From positions 186,001 to 250,000 of the forward strand of contig NZ_JAANOW010000003.1 in the NCBI RefSeq assembly GCF_011758805.1: a stretch of 64,000 nt of DNA, in the 5' to 3' direction. Position numbers and translations under genes: made by a program. Positions within the stretch are counted from its first letter, which is position 1, and every line of letters starts with the position of its first letter. The notes beneath the pieces are model-generated. The model was not told where the DNA came from, made no database searches, and saw nothing but the letters and a program-made list of their open reading frames with translations. The stretch is from Mycolicibacterium fluoranthenivorans (GTDB lineage Bacteria; Actinomycetota; Actinomycetes; Mycobacteriales; Mycobacteriaceae). Below, one piece after another: positions 37,646 to 46,500 of this stretch.

Positions 37646-38379
37646 GGTGCTTTCTCCAAACTGACGGTGGTGGTGGTGTTGTGGACAGACGAGTCGGGTT
37701 TCGCCGTGGCGCGTCGCAGTCCGGGCGACACGATGAGCCGGCCTGCGCCGGCGAAGGTGAATTCGAGGATGATGGCGAGTAGTGCGACAAGGATTGCGCC
37801 GCCTGCCATTTCGGCGAAGTTTGCCGTTGCCCGGCCGTCCAGGATGAACCGGCCCAGGCCCTGCAGACCCAGGTATGCGGCGATGGTGGCGGTCGAGACG
37901 ATCTGCAGGGTGGAGCTGCGGATTCCGGAGATCATCAGGGGCAACGCGCACGGGAGCTGCACCCGCAACAGGATCTGACGTTTGGTGAACCCCATGCCGC
38001 GAGCGGCCCCGACCGCGTCGGGGTCGGCGCTCTGGATTCCGGCATACGTTCCGGTGAGGATCGGCGGCACCGCCAGCAGCACCAGCACGACGATGGTGGG
38101 CAGGATGTACACGAGTTGGCCTGCAACCACCGGTGAGATGACCAGGAACAGCAACACCAGAAGCCCGAGCGACGGCAGCGCGCGCAGCGCGTTCGCGAAC
38201 CCGGCGATCAGGGCCTCGCCGCGTCCGGTGCAGCCGATGACGATGCCGAGCGGCACCGCGATGGCCCCAGCGGCCAGGAGCGCGGCGGCCGAGTAGACCA
38301 GGTGATAGCCGATCTGCATGGGGATCCCGCCCGATCCCGTCCAGTTTGCCGGATCGGTGAACCAGCCGATGATGTTCAC
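37642..38379 (-). CDS. OpuC-type ABC transporter permease 1
   Basis: 245 codons from GTG 38379, overlapping the second permease stop (GTGA); the open frame extends upstream into that gene. About five to six membrane helices with the binding-protein-dependent loop GAARGMGFTKRQILLRVQLPCALPLMISG (in parts GAARGMGFTK and QLPCALPLMISGIR). Works with the permease at 38376-39020, the ATPase and the lipoprotein. Confidence 0.88.
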   Translation of the reverse strand: MNIIGWFTDPANWTGSGGIPMQIGYHLVYSAAALLAAGAIAVPLGIVIGCTGRGEALIAGFANALRALPSLGLLVLLFLVISPVVAGQLVYILPTIVVLVLLAVPPILTGTYAGIQSADPDAVGAARGMGFTKRQILLRVQLPCALPLMISGIRSSTLQIVSTATIAAYLGLQGLGRFILDGRATANFAEMAGGAILVALLAIILEFTFAGAGRLIVSPGLRRATAKPDSSVHNTTTTVSLEKAP

Positions 38380-39020
38380 GCGGTCACCGTCCTCTGCCGC
38401 CACGGGGTGAGCAGTTTGTTCAGCCAGACGATCAGACCGTCGAAGATCACGGCGAGCACCACGCAGAGGACCACCCCGGTGATCAGCGGAACGTACAGCC
38501 TGAGCTGAAAACCTTGGGTGAAAAGCGATCCCAGCTGCGGGATACCCAGCAGGGCCGCCATCGTGACGATGCTGACGTTGGAGACCACCGCGACCCGCAA
38601 GCCGGCGGCGATCACCGGGACGGCGACGGGGAGCTCGACCAGTAGCAGGCGCTGCCACCCGCGGTAACCCATGGCTTCGGCGGCGGCGACGGTGTCATGC
38701 GGTACCGATCCGAGACCGTCGGCGACGACACGCACCAGCAGCGCCAGCGTGTAGAGCGTCAGCGCCACCACGATATTGACCGGGTCGAGGATCTTGGTGC
38801 CGAGGATGACCGGAAGAATGATGAACAGCGCCAGTGACGGGATCGTGTAGAGCAGGCCGGCGATTCCCACGATGGCGGCGTATCCGCGTCCCGAGCGGTG
38901 GGCCCACCAGCCCAGCGGCAGGGCCAGGACCAGACCGATCAACGTCGGCACCAGCGTCAGCCAGGTATGACTGATGGTCAACGAGATGATGCGGTCGATA
39001 TTCGACGAGATCCAGTTCAT
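38376..39020 (-). CDS. OpuC-type ABC transporter permease 2
   Basis: 214 codons. Membrane protein starting MNWISSNIDRIISLTISH, with the EAA loop AAAEAMGYRGWQRLLLVELPVAVP (in parts) and RVAVVSNVSIVTMAALLG. The two permeases are paralogues, as in other OpuC/OpuB systems. Overlaps both neighbours by ATGA or GTGA. Confidence 0.88.
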   Translation of the reverse strand: MNWISSNIDRIISLTISHTWLTLVPTLIGLVLALPLGWWAHRSGRGYAAIVGIAGLLYTIPSLALFIILPVILGTKILDPVNIVVALTLYTLALLVRVVADGLGSVPHDTVAAAEAMGYRGWQRLLLVELPVAVPVIAAGLRVAVVSNVSIVTMAALLGIPQLGSLFTQGFQLRLYVPLITGVVLCVVLAVIFDGLIVWLNKLLTPWRQRTVTA

Positions 39021-40156
39021 GAGGGGATCCCGATTCCCCGGTCGCTGTGCTCCTGCCCGCCGTCGACCCCTCTGGCGCGCCTGATCGCATCGATGACGTC
39101 GTGATCGGTTGCGGTGCCGAGCAGGACGCCGGACTCGTCGGTGACCACGCAGCGCCCACTCGGGCTGGACAGCGCCGAGTTGAGCAGATCGCGCAGGGGA
39201 TCACCGCGACGTGCAGTGGTACCGCTGAGGTTGACATCACCCTCGCGTACCTGATCGCCCGCGACATTCGCGGTATCCACCCAGCCTCGCGGCACGCGCG
39301 CGGAGTCGACGACCAGTACCCATCGTCCGTGGCCACCCGGGAGCACCGATAACGGTTGTCCCACAGCGATGGTCGGCTCGTCGTTCAACGTGAGACGGTC
39401 ATCGGAATTGTGGAAGCCGAGTGCGCGATAGCCGCGGGCCGAGCCGACGAAGTCGGCGACGAACGCGTCGTTCGGGGCTGCCAGCAGTTCCGCCGGCGTC
39501 GCCGCCTGAGCCAGGGTTCCGCCCTCTCGGAGCACCACCACCTGGTCGCCCAACTTGAGCGCCTCGTCGATGTCGTGGGTGACCATCACGATGGTCTTGG
39601 AGATATCGGCCTGCAGACGCAGGAACTCGTCCTGTAATTGGTTGCGGACAATCGGGTCGACGGCACTGAAGGGCTCGTCCATCAGCAGGAAGGGTGGATC
39701 GGTGGCGAGTGCCCGCGCCACACCGACACGCTGCTGCTGGCCGCCGGAGAGTTGCCAGGGATACCGGCGCGCGAATTTGGCATCCAATCCGACACGTTCG
39801 AGGAGTTCCATTGCTGCCGAACGGGTTTCCTTCTTTCCGCCACCGAGCAGCCGAGGCAGTGCAGCGACGTTGTCGACCACCGTTCGGTGCGGGAAGAGCC
39901 CGGCGTTCTGGATGACGTAACCGATCTTGCGGCGCAGCGCCACCCGGTCCAGGGATTGCGTATCGACGCCGTCGAGCGCGATCGTGCCCGAGCTGGGCTC
40001 GATGAGCCGGTTGATCATCCGCATCGACGTGGTCTTCCCGCAGCCCGAGGGGCCGACCAGCGTGGTGATCTTTCCGTTGGGTGCGGTCAGCGTCAGCCCG
40101 TCTACGGCGACGGTGCCATCGGGGTACACCTTGGAGACGGTGTCGAATGTGATCAT
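39017..40156 (-). CDS. OpuC-type ABC transporter ATPase with C-terminal CBS-like region
   Basis: 379 codons from ATG 40156 (MITFDTVSKVYPDG), overlapping the IclR stop (ATGA). Walker A GPSGCGKTT near residue 35, signature LSGGQQQRVGVARAL, Walker B LLMDEPFSAVDP, switch His in MVTHDIDEA. Residues about 265-370 form a CBS-like pair (GRCVVTDESGVLLGTATDHDV), seen in betaine transporters, where it senses ionic strength or nucleotides. Powers the two permeases from the cytoplasmic face. Confidence 0.92.
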   Translation of the reverse strand: MITFDTVSKVYPDGTVAVDGLTLTAPNGKITTLVGPSGCGKTTSMRMINRLIEPSSGTIALDGVDTQSLDRVALRRKIGYVIQNAGLFPHRTVVDNVAALPRLLGGGKKETRSAAMELLERVGLDAKFARRYPWQLSGGQQQRVGVARALATDPPFLLMDEPFSAVDPIVRNQLQDEFLRLQADISKTIVMVTHDIDEALKLGDQVVVLREGGTLAQAATPAELLAAPNDAFVADFVGSARGYRALGFHNSDDRLTLNDEPTIAVGQPLSVLPGGHGRWVLVVDSARVPRGWVDTANVAGDQVREGDVNLSGTTARRGDPLRDLLNSALSSPSGRCVVTDESGVLLGTATDHDVIDAIRRARGVDGGQEHSDRGIGIPS

Positions 40157-40833
40157 GACTGTCCTTCTGGTGGGCCAGGTTTGGCGGATCGGCTCAGCTG
40201 GGCGGACACCTCCGCGGCGGCTGACCCCAATATGTGGCCGTACCGTGCCGTGTCCGGCGCAGTGAGGCGATAGCTCGGAATGACGAGGCTGAGTGCCGCG
40301 ACGATTCGAGCCTCCGAACGCACCGGGCACGCGATGGCGGTGACGTCGGCTTCGACGCCGCTTCCGATGACGACGTACCCCTCGGCGGGGATGTCCCCGC
40401 GAAGCGCGTGGCCGGCTGCCGACGTGTCCAGCGGAACCGTCCTGCCGACCCAACTGGCGTGCCGGACCGAGTGAGTGCCCTGAACGATGTTGAGGTAGAG
40501 CGCGGTGTCACCGTGCCCCCGCACGGACAGATATGCCGATTCGCCGGTGGCGGCCACCACGGCATCCATGGTGGGTTGCGTCAGATCCACCAGCGATTCG
40601 TTGCTCAGCGCCTGCGCGCCGAGTTGGATGATGCGGCCGCCGGGCCGGTAGACGCCGGACTCGTCCTTGGCGACGAAGCCGGTGGTCTCGAGCGTGCGCA
40701 GCAGCCGTAGTGCGGTGCTCGGCGCGAGCTCACAGTCCCGGGCGCTGTCGACGAGGTTCGTCCCGCCGCTTTCGCACACGGTGGCCAGCAGTGCGAGTGC
40801 CCGTTCCACGGTCCGTGTGGACGCTTCCGCCAC
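40153..40833 (-). CDS. IclR-family regulator of the hut/betaine-import operon
   Basis: 226 codons. N-terminal winged helix (RTVERALALLATV, LAPSTALRLLRTLETTGFV) and C-terminal IclR effector domain (SAYLSVRGHGDTALYL, AAGHALRG). First gene of the leftward unit through hutI. An inverted repeat 65 to 100 bases upstream is a candidate operator shared with the divergent lyase-like gene. Likely effector: urocanate, thiourocanate or the imported betaine (inferred). Confidence 0.9.
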   Translation of the reverse strand: MAEASTRTVERALALLATVCESGGTNLVDSARDCELAPSTALRLLRTLETTGFVAKDESGVYRPGGRIIQLGAQALSNESLVDLTQPTMDAVVAATGESAYLSVRGHGDTALYLNIVQGTHSVRHASWVGRTVPLDTSAAGHALRGDIPAEGYVVIGSGVEADVTAIACPVRSEARIVAALSLVIPSYRLTAPDTARYGHILGSAAAEVSAQLSRSAKPGPPEGQS

Positions 40834-40897
40834 CTCGACCTCCTTTCGTCGAGTCCCAAAAGTAGGGCCCCGACGTTTCGTCCAATGCTCGCCAAAT

Positions 40898-40933
40898 TTC
40901 CGCTAAGTAAAATCTGATTTCCATCTAGCGGAA
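40898..40933. promoter_or_regulatory. Candidate IclR operator (inverted repeat)
   Basis: TTCCGCTA (40898-40905) and TAGCGGAA (40926-40933) are exact inverted repeats with a 20-base spacer, centred in the 166-base divergent region between the IclR gene and the lyase-like gene. The AT-rich spacer fits a promoter region. Confidence 0.5.
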
Positions 40934-40999
40934 TCTTTGGACTTTCGGTGATGATAGGACGCATCGCTCGCAGGCGGTGGAGAACGAGGAGAATTTCCG

Positions 41000-42457
41000 A
41001 TGATCGTGCTGAACGGAGCGGGCACCATCGCCGATGTCGTGGCGCTTGCCGAACGGCTCGATCGGGTCGCGGTGGCACCGGCGATCCTCGCGGCCGTCAC
41101 CCACGCGCACGAGCAAGCCGACGCGCTGAGCTCGCGGTTCGCCACCTACGGCCGCACCACCGGTGTCGGTGCGAATCGCAGCACACCGGTGCTGCCCGAC
41201 GACGACACCTACGGCATGCGTCTGCTGCGCAGCCATGCCGCGGACGCGGGTGATCCCCTCGACGGCCGCACGGTGCGCGCCATGCTCGCGGTGCGTCTGG
41301 TGCAGCTGTGCGTGCCCGGTTCCGGTCTGGATCCGCAGATCTTGGGTGGGCTGGAGCGGATGCTCAACGACGACACCCTGCCGGAGCTACGCCACTACGC
41401 GTCGATCGGAACGGGCGATCTGGCCGCGCTCGCCGGCACCGCGCTGACCCTGATGGGCGAGCGTCCCGCCACCAGGCCGTTGGCTCCGATGCCGCAATGG
41501 CACGCCGACAGCGCCCTGCCGTTCATGAGCAGCAGCGCACTGACGGTCGGCCGCAGCTGTCTCGCCGTCGCCGAATTGAGTCGCCTGGAACGGGCCTCGA
41601 GCATCATCTACACCCTCAGCTTCCTGGCGCTGGACGGCAACCCGTCGGCATTCTCGGCCGCCGCCGCACGAGCCGCGGCCGCGCCGGAGGTCGACGCCGT
41701 CGCCGCCCGATTGCGCTCGCTGTTCACGGGGGCGGGCCACCCCGCCCACATCCCGGCCCGGATCCAGGATCCGTACGGACTGCGGGTCTATCCGGTCGCC
41801 CAGGCGAGTGTGGTGGCCACCCTCAATTCGATTGTCGGGCAACTGGAACGGACGCTGAACACGGCCCAGGAGAACCCGTTGTTCGACATCGACGGCGATC
41901 AGGTGGTCCACCACGGTGCTTTCTACCAGGCGGCCCTGTCACTGGAACTCGACGGAACGACGCTGGCGATGGCGCTGACCGCGCCCATCACGCATTCCCG
42001 GATCCGCATGCTCAACGACCCGGAGACCAACGGCCGCAACCCTTTCCTCGCTTCGGCCGAGGACGGCTCCTCCGGCCTCATGATGGTGGAGTACGTCGCG
42101 GCAGGGGCGATCGCCGAGATCCGGGCCGCCGCGCAACCGGCATCGGTCGGCACGCTGGTGCTGTCCCGCGGGATGGAGGAGGACGCCACCTTCGCCTCCC
42201 AGAGCGCGCTGCAACTCGAACGATCGGTGGCCGCGTACCGGGTGCTGTTGTGCTGCGAACTCGTCGGGGCGGTCCGGTTGTTGCGGCAACGTGGTCTGCA
42301 CCAGCATTTCGCCGGCGTCGCGGGCCAGGCGATGGCGCTCACGGCGGATCTGCCCTGGGATGACCGGGATCGGGATCTGCGGGGCGACCTCGCCGCCGCC
42401 GAAGCACTACTCGACGATCTCGGGCGACTGGTCGGCGACGCCGACCAGTTCAGCTGA
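41000..42457 (+). CDS. HAL-like lyase lacking the MIO triad; candidate hercynine/ergothioneine trimethylamine-lyase
   Basis: 485 codons; GAGGAG at about 40987 supports the ATG. Aromatic amino acid lyase fold along its length. Seen: the MIO-forming Ala-Ser-Gly is Gly137-Thr138-Gly139 (SIGTGDLAALA), and the MIO-contacting Asn of HutH (LINGT) is replaced in FMSSSAL. Kept: Tyr50 (TYGRTTGVGAN), His79 (LLRSHA), Arg261 (QDPYGLRVYP), Asn291-Pro and acidic 392-393 (MEEDATFAS), matching HutH residues that hold imidazole and carboxylate. Known: ergothionases are HAL relatives that work without MIO because trimethylamine leaves easily. Inferred: it eliminates trimethylamine from hercynine or ergothioneine, giving urocanate or thiourocanate for HutU. 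The alternative is an inactive HutH paralogue. Divergent from the OpuC-hut operon. Confidence 0.75.
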   Translation: MIVLNGAGTIADVVALAERLDRVAVAPAILAAVTHAHEQADALSSRFATYGRTTGVGANRSTPVLPDDDTYGMRLLRSHAADAGDPLDGRTVRAMLAVRLVQLCVPGSGLDPQILGGLERMLNDDTLPELRHYASIGTGDLAALAGTALTLMGERPATRPLAPMPQWHADSALPFMSSSALTVGRSCLAVAELSRLERASSIIYTLSFLALDGNPSAFSAAAARAAAAPEVDAVAARLRSLFTGAGHPAHIPARIQDPYGLRVYPVAQASVVATLNSIVGQLERTLNTAQENPLFDIDGDQVVHHGAFYQAALSLELDGTTLAMALTAPITHSRIRMLNDPETNGRNPFLASAEDGSSGLMMVEYVAAGAIAEIRAAAQPASVGTLVLSRGMEEDATFASQSALQLERSVAAYRVLLCCELVGAVRLLRQRGLHQHFAGVAGQAMALTADLPWDDRDRDLRGDLAAAEALLDDLGRLVGDADQFS

Positions 42458-43988
42458 GGCTGCCGGTCACCGTCTCCGCCGCGCGGACCAGAGAACCGTC
42501 GCGGGCCAGTCCGACGACGGCGTCGATCTCCGGGGCGAGGTACCGATCCGGCCCGCTGCCGTCCACCCTGCCGCGGACGGCGGCGATGACCGCAGCGGTC
42601 GCCGGGCCGGGTGGCAACGGCGCCCGCATATCGATTCCCCTTGCCGAGGTGAGGACTTCGATGGCCAGTACCCGGGTCAGCCCATCGATGGCCCTGCGCA
42701 GTTTGCGAGCCGCCGACCAGCCCATGGACACATGGTCCTCCTGCATGGCCGAGGATGGGATCGAGTCGACGCTCGCGGGCTGGGCCAGACGTTTGAGTTC
42801 GGCGACGATCGCGGCCTGGGTGTACTGCGCGATCATGTGCCCGCTGTCGACGCCCGGGTCTTCGGCCAGGAACGGATTGAGCCCGCGGTTGCGTGCCGCA
42901 TCCAGGAAACGGTCGGTACGACGTTCACTGATGCTCGCCAGATCGGCGACGACGATGGCCAGGAAGTCCAGCACGTACGCCACGGGTGCGCCATGGAAGT
43001 TCCCGTTGGATTCCACGTTTCCGGCATCGGTGATGACGGGATTGTCGACGATGCTGGCCAGTTCCCAGTCGGCGACGTTGCGGGCGTGTGCGATGGTGTC
43101 GCGGGCGGCGCCCGCGACCTGCGGGGCGCACCGCAGCGAGTAGGCGTCCTGCACCAGCGGACAGTCCGGTCCACTGTGGCTCGCGACGATGGGCGACCCG
43201 CGCAGGATCCGGGTCATATTCGCCGCAGCGACGGCCTGACCGGGTTGGGGCCGCAGCGCCTGCAGATGCGCCGCGAAGACGCGATCGGAACCGAGCAGGC
43301 CCTCCACGCTCATCGCGGCGGCCACATCGGCGAGCACCAGCAGCCGATCGAGATCGGCCAGGGCCAGGACCAGTTGGCCGAGCATCCCATCGGTGCCGTT
43401 GATCAGGGCCAGCCCCTCCTTCTCGGCGAAGGTGATCGGCGTGAGGCCGTGTGCGGCCAAGGCGTCGGCAGCCGGTGTCAGTGTGCCGTCGGCGGTACGG
43501 ACGTGCCCCTCGCCCATCACCGCGAGTGCGACATGGGACAGCGGGGCGAGATCACCCGAGCAGCCGAGGCTGCCGTACTCGTAGACCACCGGGGTCAGGC
43601 CCGCCGACAGTAGGCCCGCGTACGCCTGGGCCACCTCCGCCCGGACACCGGTGCGGCCGGTGGTCAGCGTCGCCAGGCGCAAGAGCATCATCGCCCGCAC
43701 CACCTCGCGCTCGACTTCGGGCCCCGACCCCGCGGCATGTGAGCGAATCAGGCTGCGTTGGAGTTTGGTTCGCAACTCTGGCGGTATGTGCCTGGTGGCA
43801 AGCGCACCGAACCCGGTGGATATCCCGTATACCGGCGCGGGACTGTTCGCGAGCGCCTCGATCCGGGCCCTACTGGCCGTGAGGGCGGCGATCGCGTCCT
43901 CCGGGATGACCACCGCGGCGTTTCCACGCGCCACCCGGACGACGTCGTCAGCGCTGACCGGCCCTACCCCCACCACAACTGGACTCAT
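42450..43988 (-). CDS. hutH: HutH, histidine ammonia-lyase
   Basis: 512 codons. Full HAL signature: Tyr54 (VYGISTGFG), His84 (RSLIRSHAAG), MIO triad as Cys143-Ser144-Gly145 (GSLGCSGDLAPLSH), Asn197 (LINGTDG), Arg286 (DAYSLRCAPQ) and Glu417 (AMQEDHVSMG). Cys in place of Ala in the triad is allowed by the family signature. Known: converts L-histidine to urocanate and ammonia. Its 3' end overlaps the lyase-like gene by the palindrome TCAGCTGA. It is separate from the OpuC-hut operon, so free histidine and the imported betaine may be regulated separately. Confidence 0.93.
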   Translation of the reverse strand: MSPVVVGVGPVSADDVVRVARGNAAVVIPEDAIAALTASRARIEALANSPAPVYGISTGFGALATRHIPPELRTKLQRSLIRSHAAGSGPEVEREVVRAMMLLRLATLTTGRTGVRAEVAQAYAGLLSAGLTPVVYEYGSLGCSGDLAPLSHVALAVMGEGHVRTADGTLTPAADALAAHGLTPITFAEKEGLALINGTDGMLGQLVLALADLDRLLVLADVAAAMSVEGLLGSDRVFAAHLQALRPQPGQAVAAANMTRILRGSPIVASHSGPDCPLVQDAYSLRCAPQVAGAARDTIAHARNVADWELASIVDNPVITDAGNVESNGNFHGAPVAYVLDFLAIVVADLASISERRTDRFLDAARNRGLNPFLAEDPGVDSGHMIAQYTQAAIVAELKRLAQPASVDSIPSSAMQEDHVSMGWSAARKLRRAIDGLTRVLAIEVLTSARGIDMRAPLPPGPATAAVIAAVRGRVDGSGPDRYLAPEIDAVVGLARDGSLVRAAETVTGSLS

Positions 43989-44017
43989 TCGACGATTGTG
44001 CTACTAGCCTGGCTTCG

Positions 44018-45172
44018 GTGAGCGTTGCTTTGCGTGCGGGCATCCCGCCGTTCTATGTCATGGACGTCTGGCTGGCCGCTGCCGAGCGGCAGCGCACCCA
44101 CGGAGATCTGGTCAATCTGTCCGCGGGGCAGCCCAGCGCGCAGGCCCCGGCACCGGTCCGGGCGGCCGCCGCCGCCGCCCTGGAGCATCACAACCTCGGC
44201 TACACCGTGGCCCTGGGCATTCCGGAGCTCCGCGAGGCCATCGCCGCGTCGTACCGCGACCGGCACGGTATCGACGTCGAGCCGGACGCCGTCGTCGTCA
44301 CCACCGGCTCCACGGGCGGCTTCCTGCTGGCGTTCCTGGCGTGTTTCGACGTGGGTGCCCGGGTCGCGGTGACCAGCCCGGGCTATCCGTGTTACCGCAA
44401 CATCCTCTCGGCGCTGGGCTGCGAGGTGGTCGAGGTGCCGTGCGGCCCGGACACCCGGTTCCAGCCGACGGTGGCCATGCTGGAGGCGCTGGACCCGCCG
44501 GTGCAGGGGCTGATCATCGCCAGCCCGGCCAACCCGACCGGGACCGTCATCGCCCCCGCCGAGCTGGCCGCGATCGCGACGTGGTGTGACGCCAACCGGG
44601 TGCAACTGGTCAGCGACGAGATCTACCACGGGCTGGTGTACCCGGGCGCTCCGGCCACCAGCTGCGCGTGGGAGACGTCACGCAATGCCATTGTGGTGAA
44701 CAGTTTTTCGAAGTACTTCGCAATGACCGGCTGGCGGCTGGGTTGGCTACTGGTGCCCGAGCCGCTGCGCCGCGCCGTGGACCGTCTGACCGGGAACTTC
44801 TCCATCTGCCCACCCACCCTGCCGCAGCTGGCGGCGGTGGCCGCCTTCGACCCGGAGTCGCTGGCCACCGCCGACGCCCTGGTGGGCGAGTACACGGTGA
44901 ACCGGGACCTGTTGTTGCGCGGGCTGCCCGAGATCGGTCTGGACCGGCTCGCACCGGCCGACGGGGCGTTCTACGTCTACGCCGACATCTCCCGGTACTC
45001 GGACGACTCCCTGGCGTTCTGCGCAAAGCTGTTGGCCGACACCGGGGTTGCCATCGCCCCCGGTGTTGACTTCGACACGGTGCACGGCGGCTCGTTCGTC
45101 CGGCTGTCCTTCGCCGGGGCCGCGGCCGAGATCACCGAGGCCCTGACACGGATGGGCTCCTGGCTACGCTGA
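44018..45172 (+). CDS. aspB: Pyridoxal-phosphate aminotransferase (AspB/Rv3565-like)
   Basis: 384 codons from GTG 44018, only 29 bases from the hutH start on the other strand. Fold type I aminotransferase: NLSAGQPSAQAP, TTGSTGGF, SPANPTGT, SDEIYHGL, PLP Lys232 in NSFSKYFAMTGWRLGW and FVRLSFAG near the end. Order relative to fadE33 and the hsa genes matches Rv3565. The amino donor and its steroid link, if any, are not known. Confidence 0.88.
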   Translation: MSVALRAGIPPFYVMDVWLAAAERQRTHGDLVNLSAGQPSAQAPAPVRAAAAAALEHHNLGYTVALGIPELREAIAASYRDRHGIDVEPDAVVVTTGSTGGFLLAFLACFDVGARVAVTSPGYPCYRNILSALGCEVVEVPCGPDTRFQPTVAMLEALDPPVQGLIIASPANPTGTVIAPAELAAIATWCDANRVQLVSDEIYHGLVYPGAPATSCAWETSRNAIVVNSFSKYFAMTGWRLGWLLVPEPLRRAVDRLTGNFSICPPTLPQLAAVAAFDPESLATADALVGEYTVNRDLLLRGLPEIGLDRLAPADGAFYVYADISRYSDDSLAFCAKLLADTGVAIAPGVDFDTVHGGSFVRLSFAGAAAEITEALTRMGSWLR

Positions 45173-45204
45173 ACTTGTCGGTGCCCGCGCGTACAGTCGA
45201 CGGC

Positions 45205-46500
45205 ATGTTCGAAAGTTTGTTCGATATCGACATCCAGGTCGACACGGAGGCCGACGAGGCGACGCTGCGTGATGTGGTCGAGCGACTCGAACACCTCAAG
45301 GCCGCCGCGGCCGCGGCGCAGGCCCGCGCGACGGAAGCGTGGGCGACCAAACGCCATGCCGCGGAGGCGGCCGCAGGAGTGCCGAAGAAGAAGCGCGGGC
45401 GCGGGCTGGCCCACGAGGTGGCCCTCGCCCGCCGGGCCGCCCCCAAGCGCGGTGGCCAACATCTCGGGCTGGCCACCGCCTTGGTCCGGGAGATGCCGCA
45501 CACCTTGGCGGCGCTGGAACGCGGGATGCTCACCGAGTGGCGCGCGACGTTGATCGTGCGGGAGTCGGCCTGCCTGTCCGTGGCGCATCGGCGGCAGCTG
45601 GATGCCGAACTGTGCAGCGACACTTCACGACTCGTGACCTGGGGCGACAAGCGGATCGCGGCCGAGGCCAAGAAGATCACCGTGCGTCTGGATGCGGCAG
45701 CCGTGGTCGAACGCCATGCGAAAGCGGCCGGGGACCGCGGCGTGTGGATCCGCCCCGCACCGGACACCATGACCTACCTGACGGTGTTGTTGCCCGTCGC
45801 GCAAGGAGTCTCGGTGTACGCGACGCTCAAGCGGGAAGCCGACACCACCTTCGACGGTCGTTCCCGCGGCCAGGTCATGGCGGATACAGTGGTCGAGCGC
45901 GTCACCGGCCGGCCGGCCGAGCAGCCCGTACCGGTGTCCCTGAATCTGGTGATGGCCGATACCACCCTGGCCGGTGACGATGACGAACCTGCCTGGCTGG
46001 ACGGGTACGGTCCGGTGCCCGCCGGGTTCGCGTGCAAGATGGTCGGCGACGCCGCAGTCGACGAAGCCACCAAAGCCACGCTGAGCCGGCTCTACCGGCA
46101 CCCCGAGAGCGGACAACTGGTCGCGATGGAATCGCGCTCGCGAATCTTCCCGAAAGGGCTGGCGGCCTTCATCGGACTGCGGGACCAGACGTGCCGCACC
46201 CCGTACTGCGATGCCCCGATCCGGCACCGGGATCACGCGCGACCGCACCGCGAGACCGGACGCACGAGCGCGCTCAACGGCTTGGGCGAGTGCGAGGCGT
46301 GCAACTACGCCAAGGAAGCACCGGGGTGGCGGGTACGCACCCGGGAGCGGGACGGCCGGCATGAGGCCGACTTCACCACTCCGACCGGTGCCACCTACCG
46401 ATCCATCGCCCCACCGCTACCGGGGCCACCGATCCGAAGACGGATCAGCATCACCGAGGGCGGGCTCAGTGTCGACCTGGTCATGTTCGACGCTGCGTGA
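45205..46500 (+). CDS. DUF222/HNH endonuclease-domain protein (13E12 repeat family)
   Basis: 431 codons from ATG 45205 (MFESLFDIDIQV); TTG 45175 is a less likely start. N-terminal DUF222 helices (about 1-290) and a C-terminal HNH motif with Cys pairs (CRTPYCDAPIRHRDHARP, CEACNYAKEAPGW). Mycobacteria carry many copies, some linked to mobile or repeat regions; the biological role is unknown. It overlaps the 3' end of the acetoacetyl-CoA synthetase gene by 20 bases on the opposite strand. Confidence 0.85.
   Translation: MFESLFDIDIQVDTEADEATLRDVVERLEHLKAAAAAAQARATEAWATKRHAAEAAAGVPKKKRGRGLAHEVALARRAAPKRGGQHLGLATALVREMPHTLAALERGMLTEWRATLIVRESACLSVAHRRQLDAELCSDTSRLVTWGDKRIAAEAKKITVRLDAAAVVERHAKAAGDRGVWIRPAPDTMTYLTVLLPVAQGVSVYATLKREADTTFDGRSRGQVMADTVVERVTGRPAEQPVPVSLNLVMADTTLAGDDDEPAWLDGYGPVPAGFACKMVGDAAVDEATKATLSRLYRHPESGQLVAMESRSRIFPKGLAAFIGLRDQTCRTPYCDAPIRHRDHARPHRETGRTSALNGLGECEACNYAKEAPGWRVRTRERDGRHEADFTTPTGATYRSIAPPLPGPPIRRRISITEGGLSVDLVMFDAA

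Noticed and set aside
41000..42457. Gly-Thr-Gly as a sequencing error of Ala-Ser-Gly
   Set aside because: Several base changes would be needed, the frame is intact, and a second MIO-related residue (Asn) is also changed.
45205..46500. DUF222/HNH gene as an active mobile element
   Set aside because: No terminal repeats, target duplication or recombinase were found; such genes are common in mycobacterial chromosomes.
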